Shown here piece by piece: positions 10,604 to 21,375 of a DNA stretch of 64,000 nucleotides. The DNA comes from Unio delphinus (taxonomy: Eukaryota > Mollusca > Bivalvia > Unionida > Unionidae), in the NCBI GenBank assembly GCA_029339505.1, contig JAQISU010000033.1:3175001-3239000 (forward strand), written 5' to 3'. Both the position numbers and the translations under genes were made by a program. Below the pieces are notes generated by a model, which made no database searches, had not been told where the DNA came from, and saw only the letters and a program-made list of their open reading frames with translations. Within the stretch, counting starts at the first letter, position 1; each line of letters starts with the position of its first letter.

Positions 10604-11060
10604 TACCTGTGGTGCTTGTCAGGAGACCAAGAAAAATGTGACATTTTACCTGTGGTGTATGACAAAAGACCAAAACAGATTTCACATTTCATTGTCAAGA
10701 GACTAAGAAACTTTTATATTTCATCTGCTGCCCCGAGTGGCAGAGTGGTCTAAAGCGCTGTGTCAGGATCACTACCATCTGACCTCTGTTTGCATGGGTT
10801 AGAGTCTCAGGCAAGGCTAACCTGGGTATGTGAGAAAGCTTGCCAGTAGCTTCTTGTGGGTTGGTGGTACTTCCTTGGGTTTTCCAGGGTTCTTCCTCCA
10901 CCAGTGATACTGACAGCCACGTAAAGCCTTTTATGTGCTGAAAAATGTTGTTAAACCCTACAACAACAACAACATTTCACCTGTGGTGCTTCTCAAGAGA
11001 TGAAGATGAACTTTACATTGACCGGTGACACATGTCAAGAATCCAAGACAGTGTCACATT
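10604..11060. repeat. Degenerate ~45-bp repeat split by a SINE
   Basis: Units of the type ACCTGTGGTGCTTGTCAGGA followed by GACCAAGAAAAATGTGACA recur at about 10604, 10650, 10690, 10978 and 11025 with strong divergence. The SINE-A copy at 10728-10973 lies inside the series, and similar units continue on its far side. Confidence 0.7.
10728..10973 (+). mobile_element. SINE-A copy 3, full length, with TSD
   Basis: The tRNA-like head has an A box (GGCAGAGTGGTCTAAAGCGC, from about 10739) and a degenerate B box (GGGTTAGAGTCTC, about 10796). The conserved body and a CAACAACAACAACA tail follow. Direct repeats ATTTCATCTG (10718-10727) and ATTTCACCTG (10974-10983) match at 9 of 10 positions. The length of about 246 bp represents a complete element. 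The head resembles tRNA-Leu/Ser, which share the TGGCCGAGTGG A box. Confidence 0.92.
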
Positions 11061-11070
11061 CATTCCTCAA

Positions 11071-11235
11071 TAGTATCGTATTTACTCATTTATAAGTCGC
11101 GTCAAACTGCAAACAATGGAGATCCTGAACTGCTATAGCATAATGCACCTGCAGATCAGGGTCTGTATTTTTTGTTCTACTGATTACGCCTAACAAACTG
11201 CATTATGTGATGGCAGACTATACATATCCCTATGC
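11071..11235. mobile_element. Fold-back MITE family, copy C, right end lost
   Basis: The left terminal motif GTATTTACTCATTTATAAGT and the CAAACTGCAAACAA motif are the best-preserved examples in the window. The core contains GAGATCCTGAACTGC facing GCAGATCAGGGTCTG. The right terminal repeat is not visible after about 11222. Confidence 0.72.
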
Positions 11236-11697
11236 TATTAAAATCATTTTTTATTTTGTTTTAATTTTCGTTAAAAAGTAATCCAAAGCAAAAATTCAGA
11301 TGGTTTTTACAATTTTTTTAAATGTCAGTTCTTGGCAATTTCACTGTAGAAACCTGTTTGAAATTTTCACTACCTGTTCATGGGAACACTGTTATTTTGA
11401 TATTTTCATGAAAATAAATTGGAGAAATATATCTGAAAAGAAAAGAATTTCGTACAGATTCTCTGGCACCGTTATTTGTACAGTCATCAAACTTATGGGT
11501 GTTTTCAATGTGGAGAATACTAGTTATCTTGGGTAAGAAGTGGTCACAGTGACCTCATTTTGCAAATCATCAATTCTACTCTATATTTTTCTTGTTCAGT
11601 GACTCTTTGTGACTTTGCAAGTTTTTGGATAATGCCAAACCATAGCATGGGAGACATATCATTTCACAGAATTAATGTTATTTTTATGTGGAAAAGT
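11236..11697. other. AT-rich DNA, nothing recognised
   Basis: Contains a 78-codon frame (11300-11536) with no recognisable motif. Confidence 0.5.
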
Positions 11698-12586
11698 TAC
11701 ACATTTAATAATACAGTTTACATATTTAATGATACAATTTACATATTTAATGATACAATTTACATATTTAATGATTCAATTTACATATTGATAAAATTTA
11801 CATATTGATAAAATTAACATATTGATAAAATTAACATATTTAATGATACAATTTACACATTTAATAATACAATTTACATATTTAATGATACAATTTACAT
11901 ATTTAATAATACAATTTACATATTTAATGATACAATTTACACATTTAATGATTCAATTTACATATTTAATGATACAATTTACACATTTAATAATACAATT
12001 TACATATTTAATGATACAATTTACACATTTAATAATACAATTTACATATTTAATACAGTTTACATATTTAATGATACAATTTACATATTTAATGATACAA
12101 TTTACATATTTAATGATACAATTTACACATTTAATGATTCAATTTACATATTGATAAAATTAACATATTGATAAAATTAACATATTTAATGATACAATTT
12201 ACACATTTAATGATACAATTTACACATTTAATAATACAGTTTACATATTTAATGATACAATTTACATATTTAATGATACAATTTACACATTTAATGATTC
12301 AATTTACATATTGATAAAATTAACATATTTAATGATACAATTTACACATTTAATGATACAGTTTACATATTTAATGATACAATTTACATATTTAATGATA
12401 CAATTTACACATTTAATGATACAGTTTACATATTGATAAATTAACACATTTCATGATACAATTTACACATTTAATGATACAATTTACATATTGATAAAAT
12501 TTATACATTTAATGATACAATTTACATTTTTAATGATAAAACTTATATATTTAATGATAAAATTTACACATTTAATGATACAATTA
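11698..12586. repeat. Minisatellite, 21-bp AT-rich unit, about 40 copies
   Basis: Head-to-tail copies of a 21-bp unit, TTTACATATTTAATGATACA plus one base. Variants differ mainly at CATATT/CACATT and GATACA/AATACA/GATTCA. Shorter 17-bp units of the type ACATATTGATAAAATT are interspersed at about 11785-11830, 12150-12180, 12310, 12435 and 12490. Because 21 is divisible by three, a 110-codon frame (11822-12154) reads as a 7-residue repeat (M-I-Q-F-T-Y/H-L). I consider it non-coding. Confidence 0.97.
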
Positions 12587-13568
12587 AAGGTACTGAAGCT
12601 AATCTGTAATTTTCAAGAAACTTGGAAGAATGTCAGCAGGGAAGTGTCTTTTTCAGTTTAATTATTCAAAATCCCTTCAGGTTTCATTTTCTTTTAAATT
12701 AAACAACAAAAGACATTAATGCCTTTTTTAATCTCACAATTGTCATTAATTGCAGTGGAAAGATCAGTGAAAGGAATTGTGATGGAATTTGGATGAACAT
12801 TCAGATATGATATTTATTGCATTTCTGAAACACAAAACGTGTTTATAAAAGGGAACTTGAGGGGTCATAAATTTGTAGTGGCACAAATACAAAAGAGTTT
12901 TCCAATTTTTGGAGCTAATCAATTTTTCTTCCTAGGGAAGAAACAGCTGACAAATCAAACACTAAACTTAAAAACCCACAGAGAATCTGGGCTACTAATA
13001 TTGGGAGGGGGAATCTACAGATGTTGGGAGGGGGTATCTACAAATAGTAGTTCTATACTATTAGGGAGCTGGACTTTATAATAAGGAGCCATTGTAAAGA
13101 AAAATGAATTGGTTTTTAAATGTCCTCTATAAACAAGTTTTGTGTACATGGAGGTTTTGAAAATGGCAGACATTTTCTTGCCCAAGCATTCTTGCCCTAA
13201 GAATCACAAAGCGTGAGTGTTTGTGATTGGAATGAGTGTCTTGGAGAAAAAAAATATTGTAGCACTGTTTGTGTGCTGCTTAAAATTGTACAGAAGTATT
13301 TTTTAGTTTAATTTGAATGAGTAACTCTAGGTAAGTAGAATATCAGAGAGAATTCTTTTGTGATTTGCATAGAAGATTAAACTAATCCATGTACTGACTG
13401 GTAAGGTCAGTAAGTGACTTTATGTCCTGACCATAAAATAAAAATTTTGAATTAAATTTTAAAATAGTAAAATTAAAAAATGTTTTACCTTTCAACATGA
13501 TGCGATCCAATAAAGAGTAAATAACTTAAACTTACGTAGTTCGCAATAAAATATCTTGTATCACCATA
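12587..13568. other. AT-rich DNA, nothing recognised
   Basis: A short G-rich duplicated phrase (GTTGGGAGGGGG-like) occurs at 13000-13040. No other feature seen. Confidence 0.5.
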
Positions 13569-13823
13569 GTCATGTGGCCAAGTGGTCTGAAGTGCTCACC
13601 GTTTCAGATCACTGCCATCTCACTCTGTCTGCATGGGTTCGAGTCTCTGGGTCGGCTAATGTGGGTATTTGAGAAAACTTGCCTGTAGCTTTTCGTGGGT
13701 TGGTGGTTCTTTCCAGGGTTTTCCTGGGTTCTACCTCCACCATTTATACTGGCGGCCATGTATAGCCTATCATGTGCTGAAAAATGGCATTAAACCATAC
13801 AACAACAATAACAATAAGAACAA
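13569..13823 (+). mobile_element. SINE-A copy 4, near full length
   Basis: A box GTGGCCAAGTGGTCTGAAG (about 13575) and B box GGGTTCGAGTCTC (13636 region) are present. The body with GCGGCCATGTATAGCCTA follows, then a degenerate ACAACAACAATAACAATAAG tail. No clear target-site duplication was found, which with the decayed tail suggests an older copy. Confidence 0.88.
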
Positions 13824-13825
13824 GG

Positions 13826-14440
13826 CATCCAACTTTGTTTTGGACAGAACAAACAACCAAATTCAAAAAAGAATTTAGTGTTAGCAAAATAGAACACAAA
13901 TTTTGTCAGAAAGACAGGCTAATACTTTTAAAAAAAATATTTTAATGGAGTTTATTGTTTATGCTGTTCATATGCCTTCAGGTTGTCACCAGGGGCAAGA
14001 TTCCTTCATTCTTAGATATTTGTTCACCAGAAAGAATTGGGTTCCAAAAAGTTTTTGTGTGTGTGATATAACATTATTGATTTTTGCAGACATATACAAT
14101 GTAGTCAATGTAGAATATTTTGTACATCTATGTCTTCATCTGAGAGGTATTTATTGTTACCAAGGAGATGAGTACATTGTAAATCATCAGTTAGATACAG
14201 TAGCATGCTTAACTTGACTGGATGATGATTTACTCAGAAACATCCAGCTGAATTGAAAACCCAAAGTCATTGGTGATACATGTAATACCAACTTTTAGAT
14301 CATAGCAGAAATTAAAAAAGTCTATGTTCCTGGTCATATACATCGATTACTTGGATGTCTTTTTATATTATGCTCATTTCCCATCCTTCATACTCATTTC
14401 TATTACTACACATAAGGTCAGTTGCAAGTGGGATCATTAA
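13826..14440. other. AT-rich DNA; unassigned 104-codon frame
   Basis: A plus-strand frame at 13903-14217 encodes 104 codons without a motif I recognise. No repeats seen. Confidence 0.45.
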
Positions 14441-15880
14441 ATATATTTATTAGTTCATCTTGCCCCAAGGCCAAAGTGAGCTGTTGGTATGGTCATACAT
14501 GTGTTGTCTGTCAGCAATTACTAAATTCAACTTCTTCTCAGAAACCACTGAACCAGTTTCAACCAAACTCGGTATCCAGCATCCAGGAAAGAAGTGCTTT
14601 CAAATCTCAGTCAGACTTTGAACAATTGATGTTTATCCACCATCAAATATGACTGATGTTAAATAAAAATAGAATAACCTTTATACAGCTTAAACAAATC
14701 CGCTGAAAAGAACTGTAACACATTTGAAAGAAAGCTTTGGGGCATGAACGACACAAATGTTTTTTTTTTACAAATGGTGCACATCTTCCACGAAAATTGT
14801 GCTTCCCATGACTCCTTATCCAAAGCCTCCTAAAGGAATTTTGACCAAAATTTAACAGAAAGCATCTAGATAATAAGGGGTTTTAATTTAAAATGTAATC
14901 TGGCCAAAGTTACCAGCAGAGAAGTTAACAATATAAAAACTTTTCAATGATTTTTCATTCACAACAGAATTTGAAAACTTCCTGACAAAAATGGCTTTAT
15001 AAGATTGCTGCTGACCTGTCATCAAATATGGCCACAGTTACTAAAACAAATTTTTTTTTTTTGCTCCATCTCCAAAAACTGTTAAATAGAATTTAACCAT
15101 ATTTGATAAAGTATCAGGGAAAGAAGAGCTTTCAATTTATTTTACAAATGATGGATATCCAACATCAACAATGGCACCATGTATATTTTTTTTATATAGA
15201 AAAACCTCCTTATGCAGTGCTGCTTATGAAAAGTCCACAAAATTTGACATAAAGTACTCAGGCATAAATGGCTGTATAAAAAGGCTGATTTTCATTCCAA
15301 TTGTGCTCCTGTTGTTGTTATTGTTGTTTTAGTGTTTAATGCCAGTTTTCAACATATGATAGGCTATACATGGCGGCCAGTATTAATGGTGGAGGAAGAA
15401 CTCTGGAAAACCTCTGGAAAGAACCACCAACCCACGAGAAGCTACTCATGCAAGCTTTCTCACATACCCACATTAGCCGAATCTGAGACTTGAACCCCTG
15501 TAATGGAGAGTGCTTTTGACCACTCAGCCAATTGTGCTGCTGTTAATGAATAATGAAAATACTTTGAATGGTTCATCTTAAAAGCTGCTTAACATTGGAT
15601 CAAATTTGAGTGAGAGGGTCCTGACCTAAGGAGTCAGGCCTCATCACACTCAATTATGACTGCTGTTACTTTTATAAAAAAAACTTGTCCAAATTTTATT
15701 TGAAAAATAGCCCATGAAATGTTTGCTTAATTTAACAGTAAGATTGAAGGTGTTCCAATTGTATACAAATGAATCCAATCATCCATTAAATATGGCTACT
15801 TAAAAAAAAAAGATAGATGTTTGAAGTATTTTTTAAAAAATCAGCTCAAGAGAATTATATGAACTTGGACAGAAATCATC
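14440..15880. repeat. Degenerate long-period repeat zone, with a SINE inserted
   Basis: Phrases of the type 'catcaaatatggccacagtt', 'aaaaactttt…', 'gaatttgaccaaaatttaac' and 'agcatc…' recur about every 150-180 bp with heavy divergence (about 14630, 14990, 15160, 15590 and 15780). The same vocabulary appears at 52140-53100 and 57760-58045. It behaves like an ancient dispersed tandem repeat and encodes nothing obvious. Confidence 0.55.
15314..15527 (-). mobile_element. SINE-A copy 5, near full length, with TSD
   Basis: Minus-strand copy with its GTT-rich tail complement at the left, the body (ATGGCGGCCAGTATTAATGG) and the A-box complement CCACTCAGCCA at the right. Direct repeats CCAATTGTGCTCCTGTT (15297-15313) and CCAATTGTGCTGCTGTT (15528-15544) differ at one of 17 positions. 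The exact boundary is uncertain by 2-4 bp because the duplication overlaps element-like sequence at both ends. Confidence 0.9.
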
Positions 15881-16563
15881 ATGGCATGATGGCCTTTCAG
15901 TACTAGAATTTGTTGTTTTTATAACGTGTTTTTTATTTAAAAACTTTTTTTTTTACATACAGCTGGGTTGTCAGTTGTTTAAAGTGTGATGTAATTGTAG
16001 ACCTGCATATCCCTCAACCATAGATCTCCCCTCAGCTCAGGTTAGAGAAACAAAATGTCCTCACATATACATGAACAATACCAGAGAGAAATCCTTGATT
16101 TGTTTCAGAAAGTTAAAACTGGAGAATTATGTTGGTAATTTTTTCACTGGTAACAGAAATAGACTCACAATTCTAGAGAAGAATAAGTGTACGAAAAAAA
16201 GAATTTCATACTCCCATTTGAAATAATTGCCATGAACAATACTGAAACATTAGACATCCAAGCTGTTAAATTTTGCTTTCTGATTACAAGAAAGCACTGC
16301 TCAAGTTCTGCTTAATAGGGTGTAACAACAACAGTAACACAGTGTTATCTTCAGCTAGCTGCATGTAGTTTAGAAAACAAATGTGATAATTCTACTGTAG
16401 CTATCAGCACTTTTTGTTTTAGCAATATTTTCCATGCCTTTAGTTGGAATGATTTATTGACCAGTCTCATGGCAAATTACAGCAAGCAATATGTTTTGCA
16501 CCCCCCCCCCCATTAATGCATGCAGTATTAAAAGGTAGATCATTATTAATATTGTTATTCACA
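15881..16563. other. AT-rich DNA with an 11-bp poly-C
   Basis: Nothing recognised except the C run at 16501-16511. Confidence 0.5.
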
Positions 16564-17886
16564 CATGGTATGTTCAAAGCCCATGTAAAATGGAAATGTA
16601 GTCCCCTTATTCTTACATGGTAAGTCAATGTAAAAGGGTAATACAGTCCCCTTATTCTTACATGGTAAGCCAGTGTAAAATGAAAATGCAGTCCCCTTAT
16701 TCTTACATGGTAAGCCAGTGTAAAATGAAAATGCAGTCCCCTTATTCTTACATGGTAAGCCAGTGTAAAATGGAAATGCAGTCCCCTTATTCTTACATGG
16801 TAAGCCAACGTAAAATGGAAATGCAGTCCCCTTATTCTTACATGGTAAGCCAACGTAAAATGGAAATGCAGTCCCCTTATTCTTACATGGTAAGTCAATG
16901 TAGAAGGGTAATACAGTCCCCTTATTCTTACATGGTAAGCCAGTGTAAAATGAAAATGCAGTCCCCTTATTCTTACATGGTAAGCCAGTGTAAAATGAAA
17001 ATGCAGTCCCCTTATTCTTACATGGTAAGCCAGTGTAAAATGGAAATGCAGTCCCCTTATTCTTACATGGTAAGCCAACATAAAATGGAAATTCAGTCCC
17101 TTTATTCTTACATGGTAAGTCAATGCAAAATGGAAATGCAGTCCCTTTATTCTTACAAGGTAAGCCAATGTAAAATGGAAATGCAGTCCCTTTATTCTTA
17201 CATGGTAAGCCAATGTAAATGGAAATGCAGTCCACTTATTCTTACATGGTAAGCCAGTGTAAAATGGAAATGCAGTCCCTTTATTCTTACATGGTAAGCC
17301 AATGTAAAATGGAAATGCAGTCCCCTTATTCTTACATGGTAAGCCAGTGTAAAATGGAAATGCAGTCCCCTTATTCTTACATGGTAAGCCAATGTAAAAT
17401 GGAAATGCAGTCCCCTTATTCTTACATGGTAAGCCAGTGTAAAATGGAAATGCAGTCCCTTTATTCTTACATGGTAAGCCAGTGTAAAATGGAAATGCAG
17501 TCCCTTTATTCTTACATGGTAAGCCATTGTAAAATGGAAATGCAGTCCCCTTATTCTTACATGGTAAGCCAGTGTAAAATGGAAATGCAGTCCCCTTATT
17601 CTTACATGGTAAGCCAGTGTAAAATGGAAATGCAGTCCCCTTATTCTTACATGGTAAGCCAGTGTAAAATGGAAATGCAGTCCCCTTATTCTTACATGGT
17701 AAGCCATTGTAAAATGGAAATGCAGTCCCTTTATTCTTACATGGTAAGCCAATGTAAAATGGAAATGCAGTCCCCTTATTCTTACATGGTAAGCCAGTGT
17801 AAAATGGAAATGCAGTCCCCTTATTCTTACATGGTAAGCCAATGTAAAATGGAAATGCAGTCCCATTATTCTCCCATGGTAAGCCC
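16564..17886. repeat. Minisatellite, 45-bp unit, about 29 copies, open on both strands
   Basis: Nearly regular 45-bp units containing TTCTTACATGGTAAGCCA and GTGTAAAATGGAAATGCAGT. Each unit holds a small inverted repeat, TTACATGG-TAAG-CCAnTGTAA. One unit at about 17206-17222 lacks one A (AATGTAAATGG), shifting the frame. Because 45 is divisible by three and the unit lacks stops in several frames, long frames exist on both strands. The longest is 484 codons at 16467-17921 (-), which reads one 15-residue repeat up to the deleted unit and a different one after it. That switch without loss of openness argues against selected coding. Units with AGTCAATGTAAAAGGGTAAT (16625, 16893) mark a higher-order duplication. 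Confidence 0.97.
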
Positions 17887-18029
17887 AAGCCTGATGGTAC
17901 AAAACAATCCCCTTTCACCAAAATTCTGAAATATTTTTGTAAGGATAATTTTTATCCTTCTGATGAGACACATGTGGCTTCAGAGCATCTTGCATACTCA
18001 TGGAGGAAATAATAAACTAATAAATTATA

Positions 18030-18890
18030 AACACTTTAAACTGTTCTGCAGTCATTGTACACACTAAAAGGGGGCTAATGTCATTGTACACATTCAAAAG
18101 AGGCTAAATTCTTTGTGCACACTTAAAGGAGGATAAAGTCATTGTACACACACTCAAAGGGGAGGTATAGTATTTGTACACACTCTGATGGGGTGGGGGC
18201 TATATTCTTTAACACACTCAAATGGGTCTGAAGTCATTGTACATGCTCAAAGGGACTATAGTCTTTGTACATATTCAAAGGGGCCTCAAGTCATTGTACA
18301 CTCTCAGAGTAGATAAAAATCATTCTATGCACTCAAAAAAAGTGGGGGATACTCTTTGTATACACTAGAAGGGGGCTGTATTTTATGTACCCACTCAAAA
18401 GGGGGCTATAGTCTTTGCACACACTTAAAGTGGGCTCTCAGAATAATAATAAAAATTCTTTATTTCAGATTACAGTCTTTATACACAGTTAGGGCTATAG
18501 TCTTTGTACACACTTAAAGGGGGCTATGTCTGTGTACACAATCAATTGTACACACTCAAAGGGGCTAAAGTTTTTCTACACACTCAAAGGGAAATAATCT
18601 TTGTACACATTCAATGGGGAATAAACTGTGTACACGCTCAAAGGGGATAAATCTTTGTACACACTCAAAGGGGAATAATTTGTGCACACACTCAAAGGGG
18701 TCTAAAGTTGTTTTACTTACTCAGAGGGGCTTTATTTTTGTAAAAATTTATAGGGGCTATAATTTTTGCACTCAAAGGGGGCTCAAATCATTGTACACAC
18801 TCAGATTGGGCTTAAAGTCATTGTACACATTGAAAAGAGGCTTAAGTCTTGGATACACTTAAAGGGATCTTAAGTCATTGTACACACTTT
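18030..18890. repeat. Degenerate minisatellite, ~28-30-bp unit, about 28 copies
   Basis: Repeats of the phrase 'gtcattgtacacactcaaag' plus 'ggggctaa' with variable spacing and many substitutions. Unit length drifts between about 26 and 34 bp. The array is interrupted near 18441-18470 by a foreign AT-rich phrase (AATAATAATAAAAATTCTTT). Confidence 0.9.
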
Positions 18891-19372
18891 GTCTTACAGC
18901 TGATTGCAATGTTGTGAATGCAAATGGTCCAGTCTTGGATGGATCACTGAATCTTGGTAAATACTATGATCATCATCTAAAGATGTGCATGTGAATAAGT
19001 TACAAAGCCCTTGTGATTTTTGTTGAGTTATTATTATTTTTTTTTTTTTACGGGGGGGGTCTGGATGTAATTTTAAAAATATTCTTGTGAATGCAACTAG
19101 GCATAGTATTCCATGAATCACCATGTGAATATCAATAAATCACTATGCTGTCATCAGTTTTAGAGTTATTGCCCCCTCTTGTTCTGTAGCTGAATGCAAT
19201 ACAAGACATACTCTTGCTGCTTGTCTTGCAGGTCTAGCTCCCTTAGCAAAAGGTCATGTGATCTTATGATATGGCCCTGTGTATATCATCCATTGTATAT
19301 CCACACATACTAATGAGGTGTTCTTGCTTCTGACAGGCTTGTATTGTTAACACCCTAGTGGCCACATTTTCG
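18891..19372. other. Degenerate repeat-like DNA
   Basis: Phrases such as 'agctgattgcaatgttgtga' and 'agagttattgccccctcttg' resemble those at 22220-22440, suggesting an old dispersed repeat. No coding signal. Confidence 0.4.
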
Positions 19373-19384
19373 GAATAGGTTTTG

Positions 19385-19705
19385 TGTGTGTGTGTGATTT
19401 AGATTTTTAACGTGTTATCAAGTTTTCATTCATATTGCTACGATGTCTGCCATGTGGCAGTTTATATTGATGTCTAGCACTGGGGCATCTTGTCGTAGAC
19501 ATGTAACATGATGTCCCACCCAGTCACATTATCCTGAGACCAGGCCGACAAGTCCTAACACTAACCTCTTAATGCAGAATGCCAAGTGAGGCAGCTATTA
19601 GTACCATTTTTGTAAGTCTTTGGTATGACTAGGCTACTGATCGAACCCATGATCTCCTGTGTCCGAGGCGGATGCTCGAACTACTAGGCCACCTGAGCGG
19701 TGAAT
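19385..19705 (-). mobile_element. SINE-B copy 1, full length with (CA)n tail and TSD
   Basis: Minus-strand element. The tRNA-like head lies at about 19610-19700 (complement of GTGGCCTAGTAGTTCGAGCA and a GGTTCGATC B box). The central body follows (complement of GGATAATGTGACTGGGTGGG), with a short (CA)n tail seen as TGTGTGTGTGTG at the left end. The perfect direct repeat GAATAGGTTTTG at 19373-19384 and 19706-19717 brackets both head and dinucleotide tail, so the (CA)n belongs to the element. Confidence 0.93.
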
Positions 19706-20019
19706 GAATAGGTTTTGATGAGACTTGGTTTGTAATCATTGCATCATTAAGATCTCAACTAATTTTATGAACAACATGTTAATAAGATGATTTAGCATAT
19801 GATTGGTTGAGCTTGTGGGCATAGTTAGTTGAGGTCATTTTTCTGAACAGATTGATCAGACATGGTATATAAACATACACTCTATCACCATGATGAGTTT
19901 GATTGTATGCAGACTCCATTGATATTAATGTATCTGATTGATATTGCTTGTCAAGAGACCTTATTTCTGATTGGATCAGACTTTTTGTGTACATTTAAGC
20001 TTATAGCATAAAAAAAAAA

Positions 20020-21375
20020 TGTTATATTGAAACCATGTATACACATGGCAAAGAGCATGTGAGTAAGCTGTGTGGGAGTTTACTAAGAAAATGTTATATT
20101 GAAACCATGTATACACATGGCATAGAGCATTTGAATAGCTGTGTGGGAGTTTACTAAAAAAATGTTATATTGAAACCATGTATACACTTGGCATAGAGCA
20201 TGTGAGTAGCTGTGTGGGAGTTTACTAAGAAAATGTTATATTGAAACCATGTATACACATGGCATAGAGCATTTGAATAGCTGTGTGGGAGTTTACTAAA
20301 AAAATGTTATATTGAAACCATGTATACACTTGGCATAGAGCATGTGAGTAGCTGTGTGGGAGTTTACTAAGAAAATGTTATATTGAAACCATGTATACAC
20401 ATGGCATAGAGCATGTGAGTAGCTGTGTGGGAGTTTACTAAGAAAATATTATATTGAAACCATGTATACACATGGCATAGAGCATGTGAGTAGGCTGTGT
20501 GGGAGTTTACTAAGAAAATGTTATATTGAAACCATGTATACACATGGCATAGAGCATGTGAGTAGCTGTGTGGGAGTTTACTAAGAAAATGTTATATTGA
20601 AACCATGTATACACATGGCATAGAGCATGTGAGTAGGCTGTGTGGGAATTTACTAAGAAAATGTTATATTGAAACCATGTATACACATGGCATAGAGCAT
20701 GTGAGTAGGCTGTGTGGGAGTTTACTAAGAAAATGTTATATTGAAACCATGTATACACATGGCATAGAGCATGTGAGTAGGCTGTGTGGGAGTTTACTAA
20801 GAAAATGTTATATTGAAACCATGTATACACATGGCATAGAGCATGTGAGTAGCTGTGTGGGAGTTTACTAAGAAAATGTTATATTGAAACCATGTATACA
20901 CATGGCATAGAGCATGTGAGTAGGCTGTGTGGGAATTTACTAAGAAAATGTTATATTGAAACCATGTATACACATGGCATAGAGCATGTGAGTAGGCTGT
21001 GTGGGAGTTTACTAAGAAAATGTTATATTGAAACCATGTATACACATGGCATAGAGCATGTGAGTAGGCTGTGTGGGAGTTTACTAAGAAAATGTTATAT
21101 TGAAACCATGTATACACATGGCATAGAGCATGTGAGTAGCTGTGTGGGAGTTTACTAAGAAAATGTTATATTGAAACCATGTATATACATGGCATAGAGC
21201 ATGTGAGTAGGCTGTGTGGGAATTTACTAAGAAAATTTTATATTGAAACCATGTATACACATGGCATAGAGCATTTGAATAGCTGTGTGGGAATTTACTA
21301 AGAAAATGTTATATTGAAACCATGTATACACATGGCATAGAGCATGTGAGTAGGCTGTGGGAGAATTTACTAATA
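20020..21375. repeat. Minisatellite, 71/72-bp unit, about 19 copies, with 4-unit higher-order repeat
   Basis: Units contain AAAATGTTATATTGAAACCA then TGTATACACATGGCATAGAG. A G indel (GTAGCTG/GTAGGCTG) gives 71- and 72-bp forms. Each unit has a hairpin CCATGT-ATAC-ACATGG. A block of 71+72+72+72 = 287 bp is duplicated: the stretches starting 20510 and 20797, and 20605 and 20892, give identical translations. Frames of 88-106 codons occur on both strands and are repeat artefacts. Confidence 0.97.

Noticed and set aside
11822..12154. 110-codon (MIQFTYL)-type repeat protein
   Set aside because: Translation of a 21-bp AT-rich minisatellite; interspersed 17-bp units break the frame.
16467..17921. 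484-codon open frame on the minus strand as a repeat-protein gene
   Set aside because: It is a by-product of a 45-bp stop-free unit. Frames are open on both strands and in two phases, and the frame switches at a 1-bp deletion. No signal peptide, splice context or flanking unique coding sequence.
20020..21375. Regular repeats resembling a CRISPR array
   Set aside because: Units are contiguous with no unique spacers, the sequence is eukaryotic, and no cas-like genes are present. The same applies to the 43, 47, 53 and 44-bp arrays.
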